A stretch of DNA of 64,000 bases from Xenophilus sp003671765. GTDB taxonomy: Bacteria > Pseudomonadota > Gammaproteobacteria > Burkholderiales > Burkholderiaceae_C. The position numbers and the translations under genes were made by a program. The stretch covers positions 2,356,001 to 2,420,000 of the forward strand of contig CP166702.1 of the NCBI GenBank assembly GCA_051414805.1. Reading direction: 5' to 3'. This document shows, in pieces, positions 9,553-17,942 of this stretch (position 1 is its first letter; each line of letters begins with the position of its first letter). The notes below the pieces were generated by a model, which ran no database searches, was not told the DNA's origin, and was given only the letters and a program-made list of their open reading frames with translations.

Positions 9553-10556
9553 TGCTTCACCAGTCCCACCTGCTGCACCATCGCGCCCCAGCGGTCGTAG
9601 GTCGAGCGCGTGATGCTCGCGAACTCGGCGGGCGTGGTCGAGCCGGCCTCGTAGCCGCCGTTGCGATAGAACGCCTGCACCTGCGGCATCGCCAGCACCT
9701 TGGCGAGCGCCGCGTTGAGCTTGTCCACCACCGGGGCCGGCATGCGCGCCGGGCCGTAGAAGCCCAGCCAGCTCGGCAGGTCGAGCCCCGCGTAGCCCTG
9801 CTCGGCGAAGGTGGGCACGTCGGGCAGCGCCGCGATGCGCGCGTTGGACGCCACCGCGAGGATCTTCACCTTGCCGGTGGAGGCCGTGATGATGGCCGAG
9901 GAGGCCGAGTCGAACATGTACTGCACGCGCCCGCCGATCAGGTCCTTCGCCGCGTCGGAGCCGCCCTTGTACGGGATGTGCGTGGCGTCGATGCCGGTCT
10001 TCTTCACGAAGGCCTCGCCGTAGATGTGCGAAGACGTGCCGGCGCCGAACGAGGCATAGCTCACCTGGCCCGGGTGCGACTTCACGTAGGCCACCAGTTC
10101 CTTCACGTTGTTGACCGGCACGCTGCTGCTCAGCGACAGCACCAGCGGCCCGCGCCCGCCCATCGAGATGGCGGTGAAGTCCTTGAAGGGGTCGTAGGGC
10201 ACGTGCGCGAAGGTGTGCGGGTTCTGCGCCATGGTCGACGAGGGCGCGTACAGCAGGGTGTAGCCGTCGGGCTGGGCGCGCGACACCTCGTTGGCCGCCA
10301 GCATGGTGCTGGCGCCGGGCTTGTTGTCGACGATCACGCTGGTGTTCAGAACCTCGCCAAGCTTCTGCGCCACGATGCGTGCCTGCGCGTCGGTCCCGCC
10401 GCCGGGGGTGAAGCCCACGACGATGCGGATGGGTTTGCCGCGCGCCGGGAAGTCCTGCGCGACGGCCAGGGGCGCAAGGCCCAGAAGGACTGCGGCGCCG
10501 AGGGCCGAGCCGAAGGCACGACGGGTGCCCTGATGTTTCTTCATCGATGTCTCCAT
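9549..10556 (-). CDS. Bug-family tripartite tricarboxylate receptor protein B
   Basis: This 335-aa paralogue of the downstream gene shares SYASFGAGTSSHIYGEAF, VPYKGGSDAAKDLIGGRVQY and YGPARMPAPVVDKLNAALAKVL with it. The start is METSMKKHQGTRR at 10556; the second ATG at 10544 is equally possible. A signal peptide ends near APLAVAQD. It is the first gene of a two-gene minus-strand operon that faces the FAD-oxidoreductase operon across a 142-bp AT-richer gap, so both sides may be controlled from that gap by the IclR protein encoded at 12253. Confidence 0.93.
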   Translation of the reverse strand: METSMKKHQGTRRAFGSALGAAVLLGLAPLAVAQDFPARGKPIRIVVGFTPGGGTDAQARIVAQKLGEVLNTSVIVDNKPGASTMLAANEVSRAQPDGYTLLYAPSSTMAQNPHTFAHVPYDPFKDFTAISMGGRGPLVLSLSSSVPVNNVKELVAYVKSHPGQVSYASFGAGTSSHIYGEAFVKKTGIDATHIPYKGGSDAAKDLIGGRVQYMFDSASSAIITASTGKVKILAVASNARIAALPDVPTFAEQGYAGLDLPSWLGFYGPARMPAPVVDKLNAALAKVLAMPQVQAFYRNGGYEAGSTTPAEFASITRSTYDRWGAMVQQVGLVKQ

Positions 10557-10698
10557 GGCTAACCCGCTCGATATTGGTATGAAGATTCAAAAAAAGCTAG
10601 ATTAGCTAGGGAATACCCGAAACTGCCGCACCAATGAATTGACAAAATGGAATGTGAAACCAAAATAAGAGGAAGCAAGCCGAATCCAGAAAGCATTC
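10557..10698. promoter_or_regulatory. Divergent promoter region between Bug operon and catabolic operon
   Basis: This 142-bp gap is markedly AT-richer than its flanks. It holds a consensus-like TTGACA at 10639-10644 on the plus strand, with an A/T-rich but poor -10 candidate about 17 nt downstream. The plus-strand gene has no strong Shine-Dalgarno within 12 nt of its ATG. An IclR operator is expected here, but I could not identify one with confidence. Confidence 0.4.
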
Positions 10699-12159
10699 AT
10701 GAAAACAGTCGTCCGCACCGACGAGCGCATCCTGAGCTCCGACATCTTCGACCGCGACAGCCGCGTCAAGCGGACTGACCACGGCAGCTGGGCCGAGCCG
10801 GGCAAGCGCATCCCGGTCTATCACCGCTGTGGCGTGCTGGTGGTGGGCGGTGGCCCCTCGGGCACCGCGGCCGCCGCCGCCGCCGCGCGTGCGGGCGCCG
10901 ACGTGGCCCTGCTGGAGCGCTACAACCATCTGGGCGGCCTGTCGACCGGCGGCCTCGTGATCTGGATCGACCGCATGACCGACTGGGAAGGCCAGCTGGT
11001 CATCCGCGGCTTCGCCGAGGAGCTGTTCGACCGGCTGCCGCCGGAGGCCATTGCCGGGCCGGTCCGCGAGGACTGGGGCTCGCAGGACGCGGACAAGGCC
11101 GCGCACTGGTCGCAGCGCACGGCGGCCTACCACGGCATCGTCACCTGGTCGCCCACCATCGATCCCGAGCGGCTGAAGCTGCTCTCGCAGGAGATCGTGC
11201 TGGAGCGCCAGGTCAAGCTCATCTACCACTCGTGGGCCGCCATCCCGATCGTGGAGGACGGCGCCGTCAAGGGCGTGGTGTTCGAGAGCAAGGAAGGGCG
11301 CATGGCCATCATGGCCGACGTGGTGGTCGACGCCACCGGCGACGGCGACCTGTTCGCCCGCGCGGGTGCCGAGTACGTGAACGACATCGAGGAGGCCGAC
11401 GTGCATCACTGCATGAACACCTCCTGGCTCTTCGGCGGCGTGGACATGAACCGTTGGATCGAGTTCAAGGCCGGCCAGCCCGAGGCCTTCAGCGCCTTCA
11501 TGGCAGGCGGCCGCGAGCAGTGCGGCCTGTTCGAGCGGCCCTTCGTGTCCTGGCGCAACGACGTGGCGCTCTTCATGGGGCCGCGCCAGTCGGGCTACTC
11601 GGCGCTCGACGTGGACGACCTCACCGCCGTGGAGGTGCGCTCGCACCGCGCCATGGCCGCGCACCTGGACTACTTCCGCGCCCATGCACCGGGCTTCGAG
11701 AACGCCTACCTGATGCTCAGCGCGCCGCAGATCGGCGTGCGCCATGCGCGGCGCCTCGTCGGCGTGGGCGCGGTGCTGCGCAGCCAGTGGCCCGACGGCG
11801 TGCCGCTGGCCGACGAGATCGGCGTGTCGCCCGCCGTCTCGCCCAAGTTCCCGAACATCTCGATTCCCTACGGCGCGCTGGTGCCGAAGCAGCTCGACGG
11901 CCTGCTGGCCTGCGGGCGCCACATCTCCTGCGACCGCAATTCGCACGGCTTCATGCGCGAGATCCCGCAGTGCTGGATCACCGGCCAGGCCGCCGGCGTG
12001 GCCGCGGCGCTCGCCTCCCGCGGCGGCATCGCGCCGCGTTCCGTCGACGTGGGCGCGCTGCAGTCCGAACTGCTGAGCCAGGGCGTGTACCTGCGTGCCG
12101 GCGCGCAAACGGGCCGGGGCCCGGCGGCGTCGCCCGCCACGGCCGAAGCCGGCGCCTGA
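10699..12159 (+). CDS. FAD-dependent oxidoreductase (FAD_oxidored family)
   Basis: The 486-aa flavoprotein has a dinucleotide-binding loop VVGGGPSGTAAAAAAARAG (residues about 46-66) ending in the ribose-binding Glu of ALLERYNHLGG, followed by LSTGGLV. A second FAD signature, VVVDATGDGDLFARAGAEY, lies near residue 215, and a C-terminal segment, LLACGRHISCDRN...GQAAGVAAALA, closes the FAD site. It belongs to the soluble family found with catabolic dehydratases, probably oxidising a hydroxy or amino acid in the cytosol. It is the first gene of an operon with iclR, aconitase X, an IlvD-like dehydratase, a porin and a Bug gene. Confidence 0.88.
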   Translation: MKTVVRTDERILSSDIFDRDSRVKRTDHGSWAEPGKRIPVYHRCGVLVVGGGPSGTAAAAAAARAGADVALLERYNHLGGLSTGGLVIWIDRMTDWEGQLVIRGFAEELFDRLPPEAIAGPVREDWGSQDADKAAHWSQRTAAYHGIVTWSPTIDPERLKLLSQEIVLERQVKLIYHSWAAIPIVEDGAVKGVVFESKEGRMAIMADVVVDATGDGDLFARAGAEYVNDIEEADVHHCMNTSWLFGGVDMNRWIEFKAGQPEAFSAFMAGGREQCGLFERPFVSWRNDVALFMGPRQSGYSALDVDDLTAVEVRSHRAMAAHLDYFRAHAPGFENAYLMLSAPQIGVRHARRLVGVGAVLRSQWPDGVPLADEIGVSPAVSPKFPNISIPYGALVPKQLDGLLACGRHISCDRNSHGFMREIPQCWITGQAAGVAAALASRGGIAPRSVDVGALQSELLSQGVYLRAGAQTGRGPAASPATAEAGA

Positions 12160-12252
12160 TGACACTGCGCGGCGATGACCCCGGCAACCCTCCGTCCGCA
12201 AGCCTCTACATTCGGCCATCCCGATCCTGAGAGTCTTGCGAAGGGTTCCGCC

Positions 12253-13098
12253 ATGTCCACCGAAAAGAACGACACCTCTTTCCCCCCGGCCGAAGCTCAG
12301 GCCGACGCGCGCGGCGAGCGCTCCGACACCGTGAGTGCGCTGGAGCGCGGCATCTCGGTGCTGCGCTGCTTCAGCGAGGACCGGCCCGTGCTCGGCCATG
12401 CCGACCTGGCGCGCATGACCGGCATCCCGCGCGCCACCATCAACCGGCTGGTCGCCACGCTGCTCTCGCTGGGCATGCTCAAGCCGGCACAGGCGGCCGA
12501 CCGCTTCATGCTCGGCCCGGGCGTGGTGTCGCTGGCGCGCGTGTTCCTCGGCAGCCTCGACGTGCGCGCCGCCGCGCGGCCCAGCATGCAGGCGATGGCG
12601 GAGGAGGTCGGCGCCTCGGTCTACCTGGCCGTGCGCGACGGCATGGAGATGGTGCTGATCGAAGCCTGCCGCCCGCGCTCGTCGATGCTGTCGGCGCGGC
12701 TGGACGTCGGCTCGCGCGCGCCGCTGGCCAACTCGGCGCTGGGCCGCGCGTACCTCTCGGCACTGCCCGAGGCGCAGCGCAACCAGCTCGTCGATTCGAT
12801 GCGCCTGCTGCGCGGCCCCGAGTGGGACAGCATCGCCCCTGCCATGAACCGCGCCATCGGCGAGTCGAAGCGTCTGGGCTACTGCCTGTCGCTGGGCGAA
12901 TTCCACCGCGAGATCAACTCGGTGTCGGTGCCCCTGGTCGGGCCCGACGGCGAGGTGATGGCGCTCAACGGTGGTGGGGCCGCCTTCGTCTTCACCGAGG
13001 AACGCCTGCGCAACGAACTCGCACCGCGCCTGCACGACATCGCGCTCACCATCGCGCGCGACATCGGCGGCCACGTGCCCACCCCCTCATCCGGCTAG
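12253..13098 (+). CDS. IclR-family transcriptional regulator
   Basis: The start chosen is the ATG at 12253 (MSTEKNDTSF), giving 281 aa; the longer frame from 12175 reads through intergenic sequence. An N-terminal winged helix-turn-helix (SVLRCFSEDRPVLGHADLARMTGIPRATINRLVATL) precedes the IclR effector domain, including PLANSALGRAYLSAL and GYCLSLGEFHREINSVSVPL. IclR regulators typically sense a pathway intermediate. It is embedded as second gene in the catabolic operon, so it probably regulates this operon and the opposing Bug genes. Confidence 0.92.
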   Translation: MSTEKNDTSFPPAEAQADARGERSDTVSALERGISVLRCFSEDRPVLGHADLARMTGIPRATINRLVATLLSLGMLKPAQAADRFMLGPGVVSLARVFLGSLDVRAAARPSMQAMAEEVGASVYLAVRDGMEMVLIEACRPRSSMLSARLDVGSRAPLANSALGRAYLSALPEAQRNQLVDSMRLLRGPEWDSIAPAMNRAIGESKRLGYCLSLGEFHREINSVSVPLVGPDGEVMALNGGGAAFVFTEERLRNELAPRLHDIALTIARDIGGHVPTPSSG

Positions 13099-13153
13099 AG
13101 AAGCCCGGCCGGGGGACTCTTCCCTACGAGACAGAAGAACGGAGACACAGGTC

Positions 13154-14449
13154 ATGCACCTGAGCGATGAAGAAAAAGCTATGTACGACGGCCGCGACGG
13201 CCCGGCCGTGCAGAAGGCGATGGACCTGCTGGTGCGCTACGGCGAAGCCCTCGGCGCCGAGCGACTGGTCGAGACGCGCAACGTGTGCGCCACCATCACC
13301 TCGACCACGCCCTTCCAGCGCGACTTCGCGCTGGCCAAGGGCGGCGGCATGGACGCCGTGTTCTCCGAATTCAGCCTGGACAGCCAGGAGACCGTCGAGA
13401 TCCCGAAGTTCAAGGTCTTCACCAGCCACCTGCAGCTGGGCTTCGACCCCGGCCAGCCCGAGCGCATGGGCGTGAGCGAGGAGATCGTTCGCTTCTACGA
13501 GAAGAGCGAGCGCCATGCCGCCGGGCTCGGCGCGCAGATCATGAACACCTGCACGCCCTACCAGGTGGGCAACATCCCCACGCGCGGCGAGCACTGCGCG
13601 TGGATGGAATCCTCGGCGGTCGTGTACTGCAATTCGGTGCTGGGCGCGCGCACCAACACCGAAGGCCGCGAGAGCACCGGCGCGGCCATGCTCACCGGCC
13701 GCATTCCGTACTGGGGCTACCACATCGACGAGAACCGGCACGCCACGCACGTGGTCGAGCTCGACGTGGAGGTCGAGTCCGTGCAGGACTGGGGGCTGCT
13801 GGGCTACTACATCGGCGAGCACGTGCAGGAGCGCGTGCCGGTGGTGCACAGCCGGCGCGGCATCGCGCGGGTGCCGAACCTGCCGCGGCTCAAGCACTTC
13901 GGCGCGGCGGCCTCGTCCTCGGGCGGCGTGGAGATGTACCACATCGCGGGCGTCACGCCCGAGGCGCTCACGCTCGAGCAGGCGCTCGGCGGCAAGGCGC
14001 CGGTGGAGGTGCTGCGCTACGGCGAGGCCGAGCGCCGCGCCACCTACGAGAAGATCAACATCACGGCCAGGGATGCCGAGGTGCAGTACGTGATGCTGGG
14101 CTGCCCGCACTACACCATCGAGCAGATCTGGGAGGCCGCGCAACTCATCGAGGGACGCAAGGTGCATCCGGACTGCGCACTGTGGATCTTCACGCCGCGC
14201 GCCATCAAGGCGCTGGCCGACCGCAACGGCTACACCAAGATCATCGAGGACGCGGGCGGGATCATCATGGGCGACAGCTGCTCCGCCATGAGCCGCGCCG
14301 TGCCCAAGGGCACGAAGACCGTCGCGCTCGATTCGGCCAAGCAGGCGCACTACCTGCCCGCCATCCTCGGCGTGCAGGCCTGGTTCGGCAGCACGGCCGA
14401 ATGCATCGACGCGGCCTGCACGGGACGCTGGAACGGAGCCTACGCATGA
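13154..14449 (+). CDS. Aconitase X catalytic (large) subunit, DUF521
   Basis: The ATG at 13154 (MHLSDEEKAMYDGRDGP) gives 431 aa, the usual length of the aconitase-X large subunit. It shows the conserved Cys residues at about 133 (MNTCTPYQ), 317 (LGCPHYT) and 376 (GDSCSAMSR), which in this superfamily ligate an iron-sulfur cluster, and the segments GRIPYWGYHIDENRHATHVV and MYHIAGVTPEALTLEQAL. Known members dehydrate cis-3-hydroxyproline or mevalonate-5-phosphate; the substrate here is not known. Its stop overlaps the start of a 22-codon ORF that leads into the small subunit. Confidence 0.9.
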   Translation: MHLSDEEKAMYDGRDGPAVQKAMDLLVRYGEALGAERLVETRNVCATITSTTPFQRDFALAKGGGMDAVFSEFSLDSQETVEIPKFKVFTSHLQLGFDPGQPERMGVSEEIVRFYEKSERHAAGLGAQIMNTCTPYQVGNIPTRGEHCAWMESSAVVYCNSVLGARTNTEGRESTGAAMLTGRIPYWGYHIDENRHATHVVELDVEVESVQDWGLLGYYIGEHVQERVPVVHSRRGIARVPNLPRLKHFGAAASSSGGVEMYHIAGVTPEALTLEQALGGKAPVEVLRYGEAERRATYEKINITARDAEVQYVMLGCPHYTIEQIWEAAQLIEGRKVHPDCALWIFTPRAIKALADRNGYTKIIEDAGGIIMGDSCSAMSRAVPKGTKTVALDSAKQAHYLPAILGVQAWFGSTAECIDAACTGRWNGAYA

Positions 14450-14514
14450 GCGACGCGCCGGGCCGCCCCAAGCAAGCTCGCACCGCAGTGCGAAGCACGG
14501 AGGTATTGCAATGA
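14446..14514 (+). CDS. 22-residue coupling ORF within the aconitase-X operon
   Basis: This tiny frame (MSDAPGRPKQARTAVRSTEV, then LQ) begins in an ATGA overlapping the large-subunit stop and ends in an ATGA overlapping the small-subunit start. Its first residues MSDA repeat those of the small subunit. It contains the hairpin CGCAC-cgca-GTGCG (14479-14492). A plausible reading is that a short repeat-like insertion separated an original ATGA junction, leaving a coupling ORF; a stable peptide product is doubtful. Confidence 0.4.
   Translation: MSDAPGRPKQARTAVRSTEVLQ
14479..14492. repeat. Small hairpin in intercistronic insertion
   Basis: CGCAC (14479-14483) pairs with GTGCG (14488-14492) around a four-base loop, 18 bp before the small-subunit ATG and just before its ribosome-binding site GGAGGT (14499-14504). 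It may set the subunit ratio or mark a short interspersed repeat. I have the impression that similar segments recur in Variovorax-type genomes but cannot confirm it here. Confidence 0.4.
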
Positions 14515-14966
14515 GCGACGCCGTGATAAGCGAACACACCATCGTCATCCGCGGCCGCAAGGTGGTGGGTGGCGCCGCGGAGGGCGAGGCGCTGGTCACG
14601 CGCGACCGCATCTCCGGCTGGGGCGGCATCGACCCGCGCACCGGCACCGTCGTCGAGACGCGGCACGCGCTGCGCGGCCAGAGCTTCGCAGGCAAGGTGC
14701 TGGTGTTTCCGGGGGCCAAGGGTTCCTCGGGCTGGTCGGCCATGTTCCACATGACGCGGCTCATGAACTCGGCCCCCGCCGCCTTCCTGTTCAACGAGAT
14801 GACCACCAAGATGGCGCTGGGCGCCGTGGTCACGCACGCGCCCGCCATGACCGACTTCGAACGCGACCCGCTCGAATGCATCGAGACCGGCGACTGGGTG
14901 CGCGTGGACGCCGACCGCGGAGTGGTCGAGATCACGAAAAAGAAGAAACAGGAAGGTGCCGCATGA
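14511..14966 (+). CDS. Aconitase X swivel (small) subunit, DUF126
   Basis: The 151-aa protein has the swivel-domain pattern of DUF126. IVIRGRKVVGGAAEGEALV is at the N-terminus, then GKVLVFPGAKGSSGWSAMFHMTRL, whose GS-S segment contacts the substrate in this family, and GDWVRVDADRGVVEI at the C-terminus. It forms the second subunit of the heterodimeric dehydratase with the gene at 13154. A strong GGAGGT precedes the start. Its stop overlaps the next gene (ATGA at 14963). Confidence 0.9.
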   Translation: MSDAVISEHTIVIRGRKVVGGAAEGEALVTRDRISGWGGIDPRTGTVVETRHALRGQSFAGKVLVFPGAKGSSGWSAMFHMTRLMNSAPAAFLFNEMTTKMALGAVVTHAPAMTDFERDPLECIETGDWVRVDADRGVVEITKKKKQEGAA

Positions 14967-16663
14967 CCCGACCGCTACGCAGCAACTTCCCGCGCGGCTC
15001 CTACCTCTGGTCGGTGCGCAACGCGCACTGGCGCGCGCTCGGCATTCCGGAGGAGGATTGCGAGAAGCCCAAGATCGCCATCGTCAACAGCTCCTCCGAA
15101 CTGGCGGCCTGCTTCAGCCACCTCGACCGGGTGGCAGCGGAGATCAAGGAGGCCATCCGCGCGGCGGGCGGCGTGCCCTTCGAGATCCGCACCGCGGCGC
15201 CGAGCGACTTCATCACCGGTGCCGGCGCACGCGGCGCCTACATGCTGGCGGCGCGCGACCTCGTCACCAACGACATCGAGGTGGCCGTCGAGGGCGCGCA
15301 GCTCGACGGCATGGTCTGCCTCACCTCCTGCGACAAGACCGTGCCAGGCCAGCTCATGGCGGCCGCGCGCCTGAACATCCCGACCCTGCTCGTGCCCTGC
15401 GGCTACCAGCCCAGCGGCGAATACAAGGGCCACCACATGGACATCGAGGAGGTGTTCATCGGCGCGATGCATGCCGTCACCGGCAACCTGCCGGTCGAGG
15501 AACTCGTGGGCATGAGCCGCGAGGCCATCCGCGGCCCCGGCGTGTGCTCGGGCCTGGGCACGGCGAACTCCATGCACATCGTCTGCGAGGCCCTCGGCCT
15601 GGCCCTGCCCGGCAGCGCGCCGGTGGCCGCGCTGAGCCCGAAGATGATGGCCGACGTGCGCGCGGCCGGCACGCGCATCGTGCAGATGGTGTGGGACGAC
15701 CTCAAGCCGCGCGACATCCTCACGCCCGGCGCCTTCGCCAACGCGGTGCGCGCGGTGCTGTCCATCGGCGGCTCGCTCAACACCGCCAAGCACCTGCAGG
15801 CAGTGGCGACCGAGGGCGAGACCGGCGTCGACGTGTACGGCATGTTCGAGCGCCTGGGCCCTGAGACGCCCGTGCTGGCCGGCGTGCGGCCCATCGGAAG
15901 CGACTCCATCGAGGCCTTCGAGGCGGCGGGCGGCTGCCGCGCGTTGATGAAACAGCTGGAACCGCTGCTCGACACCGGCGCGCGCACCGTCACCGGCCGC
16001 ACCGTTGCGGAGAACCTGCGCGATGCCGAGGTGGCGAATGCCGAAGTGATCCGCCCCATCGACCGCCCGGTGGCGCCGCTGCCGGCCATCGTGCTGCTGC
16101 GCGGCAACCTCGCGCCGGAGTCGGGGCTGATCAAGACCGGCATCGCCGAACGCAAGGTGCGCCGCTTCACCGGGCCAGCCGTGTGCTTCTGGACGTCCGA
16201 CGCGGCCATCGCCGCGCTGAAGAAGGGCGAGATCGTGCCCGGGCAGGTGATCGTGATGCGAGGCGCCGGTGCCTGCGGCGGGCCCGCGATGGGCGGCGGT
16301 GCGTCGCGCGTGGTCTTCGCCGTCGATGGTGCGGGGCTCGGCGACCAGGTCGCGCTTCTGACCGACGGGCACCTCTCGGGGCTGGTCTGCAAGGGGCTCG
16401 TGGTGGCCGAGGTCTCGCCCGAGGCCGCGCTCGGCGGGCCGCTCGGGCTGGTGCGCGACGGCGACGTCATCACCATCGACCTCGACGCGCGCCGCCTCGA
16501 CATCGAGCTGACCGATGCCGAACTGCAGGCGCGCCGCGATGGCTGGCAGCCGCCGCCGCCGGTGAACGACACCGGCTGGCTGCAGCAGTACCGGCGCAAC
16601 GTGGGGCCGCTCGCCAAGGGCGCCGTGCTCGTGCGCACCGAGCGCACCGCACCCCCGGGCTAG
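14963..16663 (+). CDS. IlvD/Edd-family dehydratase
   Basis: The 566-aa protein is a dihydroxy-acid/sugar-acid dehydratase homologue. It has SCDKTVPGQLMAAARLNIPT with cluster Cys about 123, PGVCSGLGTANSMHIVCEALGL with Cys about 195, the substrate/cluster region RGAGACGGPAMGGGASRVVF and ALLTDGHLSGLV. Family enzymes remove water from vicinal diols using an Fe-S cluster and Mg2+. The sequence departs from housekeeping IlvD (GHLSG rather than GRFSG, MGGGASR region), and its place behind aconitase X points to a dedicated catabolic step on a hydroxy- or sugar-acid. The start is fixed by the ATGA overlap. Confidence 0.9.
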   Translation: MTRPLRSNFPRGSYLWSVRNAHWRALGIPEEDCEKPKIAIVNSSSELAACFSHLDRVAAEIKEAIRAAGGVPFEIRTAAPSDFITGAGARGAYMLAARDLVTNDIEVAVEGAQLDGMVCLTSCDKTVPGQLMAAARLNIPTLLVPCGYQPSGEYKGHHMDIEEVFIGAMHAVTGNLPVEELVGMSREAIRGPGVCSGLGTANSMHIVCEALGLALPGSAPVAALSPKMMADVRAAGTRIVQMVWDDLKPRDILTPGAFANAVRAVLSIGGSLNTAKHLQAVATEGETGVDVYGMFERLGPETPVLAGVRPIGSDSIEAFEAAGGCRALMKQLEPLLDTGARTVTGRTVAENLRDAEVANAEVIRPIDRPVAPLPAIVLLRGNLAPESGLIKTGIAERKVRRFTGPAVCFWTSDAAIAALKKGEIVPGQVIVMRGAGACGGPAMGGGASRVVFAVDGAGLGDQVALLTDGHLSGLVCKGLVVAEVSPEAALGGPLGLVRDGDVITIDLDARRLDIELTDAELQARRDGWQPPPPVNDTGWLQQYRRNVGPLAKGAVLVRTERTAPPG

Positions 16664-16695
16664 ACCTCTTCCAACCCCGGCTTTCGCCAACCGGC

Positions 16696-16711
16696 GCGGA
16701 CCCCCGTCCGC
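16696..16711. repeat. Intercistronic hairpin before porin gene
   Basis: GCGGAC (16696-16701) and GTCCGC (16706-16711) can pair around a CCCC loop in the 129-bp gap between dehydratase and porin. There is no T-tract, so it is not a classical terminator; it could be an mRNA stability or attenuating structure. Confidence 0.35.
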
Positions 16712-16792
16712 ACCCGGTGGCGCAGCCCTGCGCGCCTTCATTCGCGCGGCGTAGTTTTCAACCCAAGAGAAGAAGCAGGAGACAAGGAAACC

Positions 16793-17926
16793 ATGAAGAA
16801 AGTCTTGATATGGTCTGCGCTGGGGCTCGCCGGCAGCGGGGCGGCACAGGCGCAATCCAGCGTCACTGTGTTCGGCGTGATGGACCTCGGCGTCCAGCAC
16901 ACGAACGGTGCCGGCCGGGGCGGCGGCTCGGTGACTGCGCTGTCGAACGGCGGCCTGTCCACCAGCCGGATCGGCTTTCGCGGCACCGAGGACCTCGGCG
17001 GCGGCCTGCGCGCGGGCTTCTGGCTCGAAGCCAGCCTGAACCCCGACACGGGTTCGGGCCGCCCGAGCAACAGCAACAACCAGGCGAGCGGGGCGGGCCC
17101 GGCAGGCACGATCAGCTTCGACCGCATGTCGTATGTGAGCCTCTCCTCCGACACGCTCGGCGAGCTGCGGCTGGGCCGCGACTTCGTTCCCACGCACTAC
17201 AACAGCATCTACTTCGACCCCTTCAACGCCAATGGCGTGGCGCGCGCGGGCAACCTCACCTTCGCGGGCGTCGGCACCGGCCCGCTGCCCACGGCCATCA
17301 CGGGCAGCAACACCGTGAGCTACTGGCTGCCTCCCAACCTCGGCGGCTTCTACGGCATGGCGATGATCGGCGCCGGCGAGAACGACTCCACGGCGGCGAA
17401 CCGCGACGACGGCAACTTCGCCGGTGCACGCCTGGGCTTCGCCTCGGGCAAGTTCGACGTGGCGGCGGCCGTCACGCGCTCGAAGTTCAGGTCCACCGCC
17501 ACCATCGGCAATTACACGCACGCCAACATCGGCGGCTCCTGGGACGCGGGCTTTGCGAAGTTCTTCGCGCTCTACAACAAGGTAACGGTGAAGCTGGCGG
17601 CCGGCACGGTGCGCAAGAACACGGCCGAGATCGGGGCGCACATCCCGGCCTTCGATGTCGGGCGCATCCGCATCAGCTACGCCTACCTGGACGACCGCAG
17701 CGACGAGAGCCTGCGCAACGCCGCGGGCATGCCGCGCCATCGCGACGACGCGCGGCAGTTCGGCATCGGCTACGTGCACAACCTGTCCAAACGCACCGCG
17801 CTCTATGGCACCTACGCCCGGCTGACGAACAGCGCCCAGGCGCGCTACGCGGTCAGCGGCGGCGTGGCGCCGGCGGGCGGGCGTCGCTCGACCGGCACCG
17901 AATTCGGCGTGCGCCATCTCTTCTGA
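16793..17926 (+). CDS. Gram-negative porin (Burkholderiales type)
   Basis: The 377-aa outer-membrane protein has a signal peptide MKKVLIWSALGLAGSGAAQA, then QSSVTVFGVMDLGVQ, the hallmark first strand of neisserial/burkholderial trimeric porins. STSRIGFRGTEDLGGGLRAGF follows, and it ends in the C-terminal aromatic strand VRHLF required for BAM assembly. It presumably admits the substrate of the linked catabolic genes through the outer membrane. GAAACC precedes the ATG; AAGGA lies 6-10 nt upstream. Confidence 0.92.
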   Translation: MKKVLIWSALGLAGSGAAQAQSSVTVFGVMDLGVQHTNGAGRGGGSVTALSNGGLSTSRIGFRGTEDLGGGLRAGFWLEASLNPDTGSGRPSNSNNQASGAGPAGTISFDRMSYVSLSSDTLGELRLGRDFVPTHYNSIYFDPFNANGVARAGNLTFAGVGTGPLPTAITGSNTVSYWLPPNLGGFYGMAMIGAGENDSTAANRDDGNFAGARLGFASGKFDVAAAVTRSKFRSTATIGNYTHANIGGSWDAGFAKFFALYNKVTVKLAAGTVRKNTAEIGAHIPAFDVGRIRISYAYLDDRSDESLRNAAGMPRHRDDARQFGIGYVHNLSKRTALYGTYARLTNSAQARYAVSGGVAPAGGRRSTGTEFGVRHLF

Positions 17927-17942
17927 AGCGGAGGTCTTCATC

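Noticed and set aside
8545..10590. One continuous 681-codon minus frame joining both Bug genes
   Set aside because: Its first half is out of frame with the real Bug gene B; the true arrangement is two 335-aa genes with an ATGA overlap.
16664..16792. Rho-independent terminator before the porin
   Set aside because: The hairpin GCGGAC/GTCCGC has no T-tract, and operon logic favours read-through; it is listed only as a hairpin.
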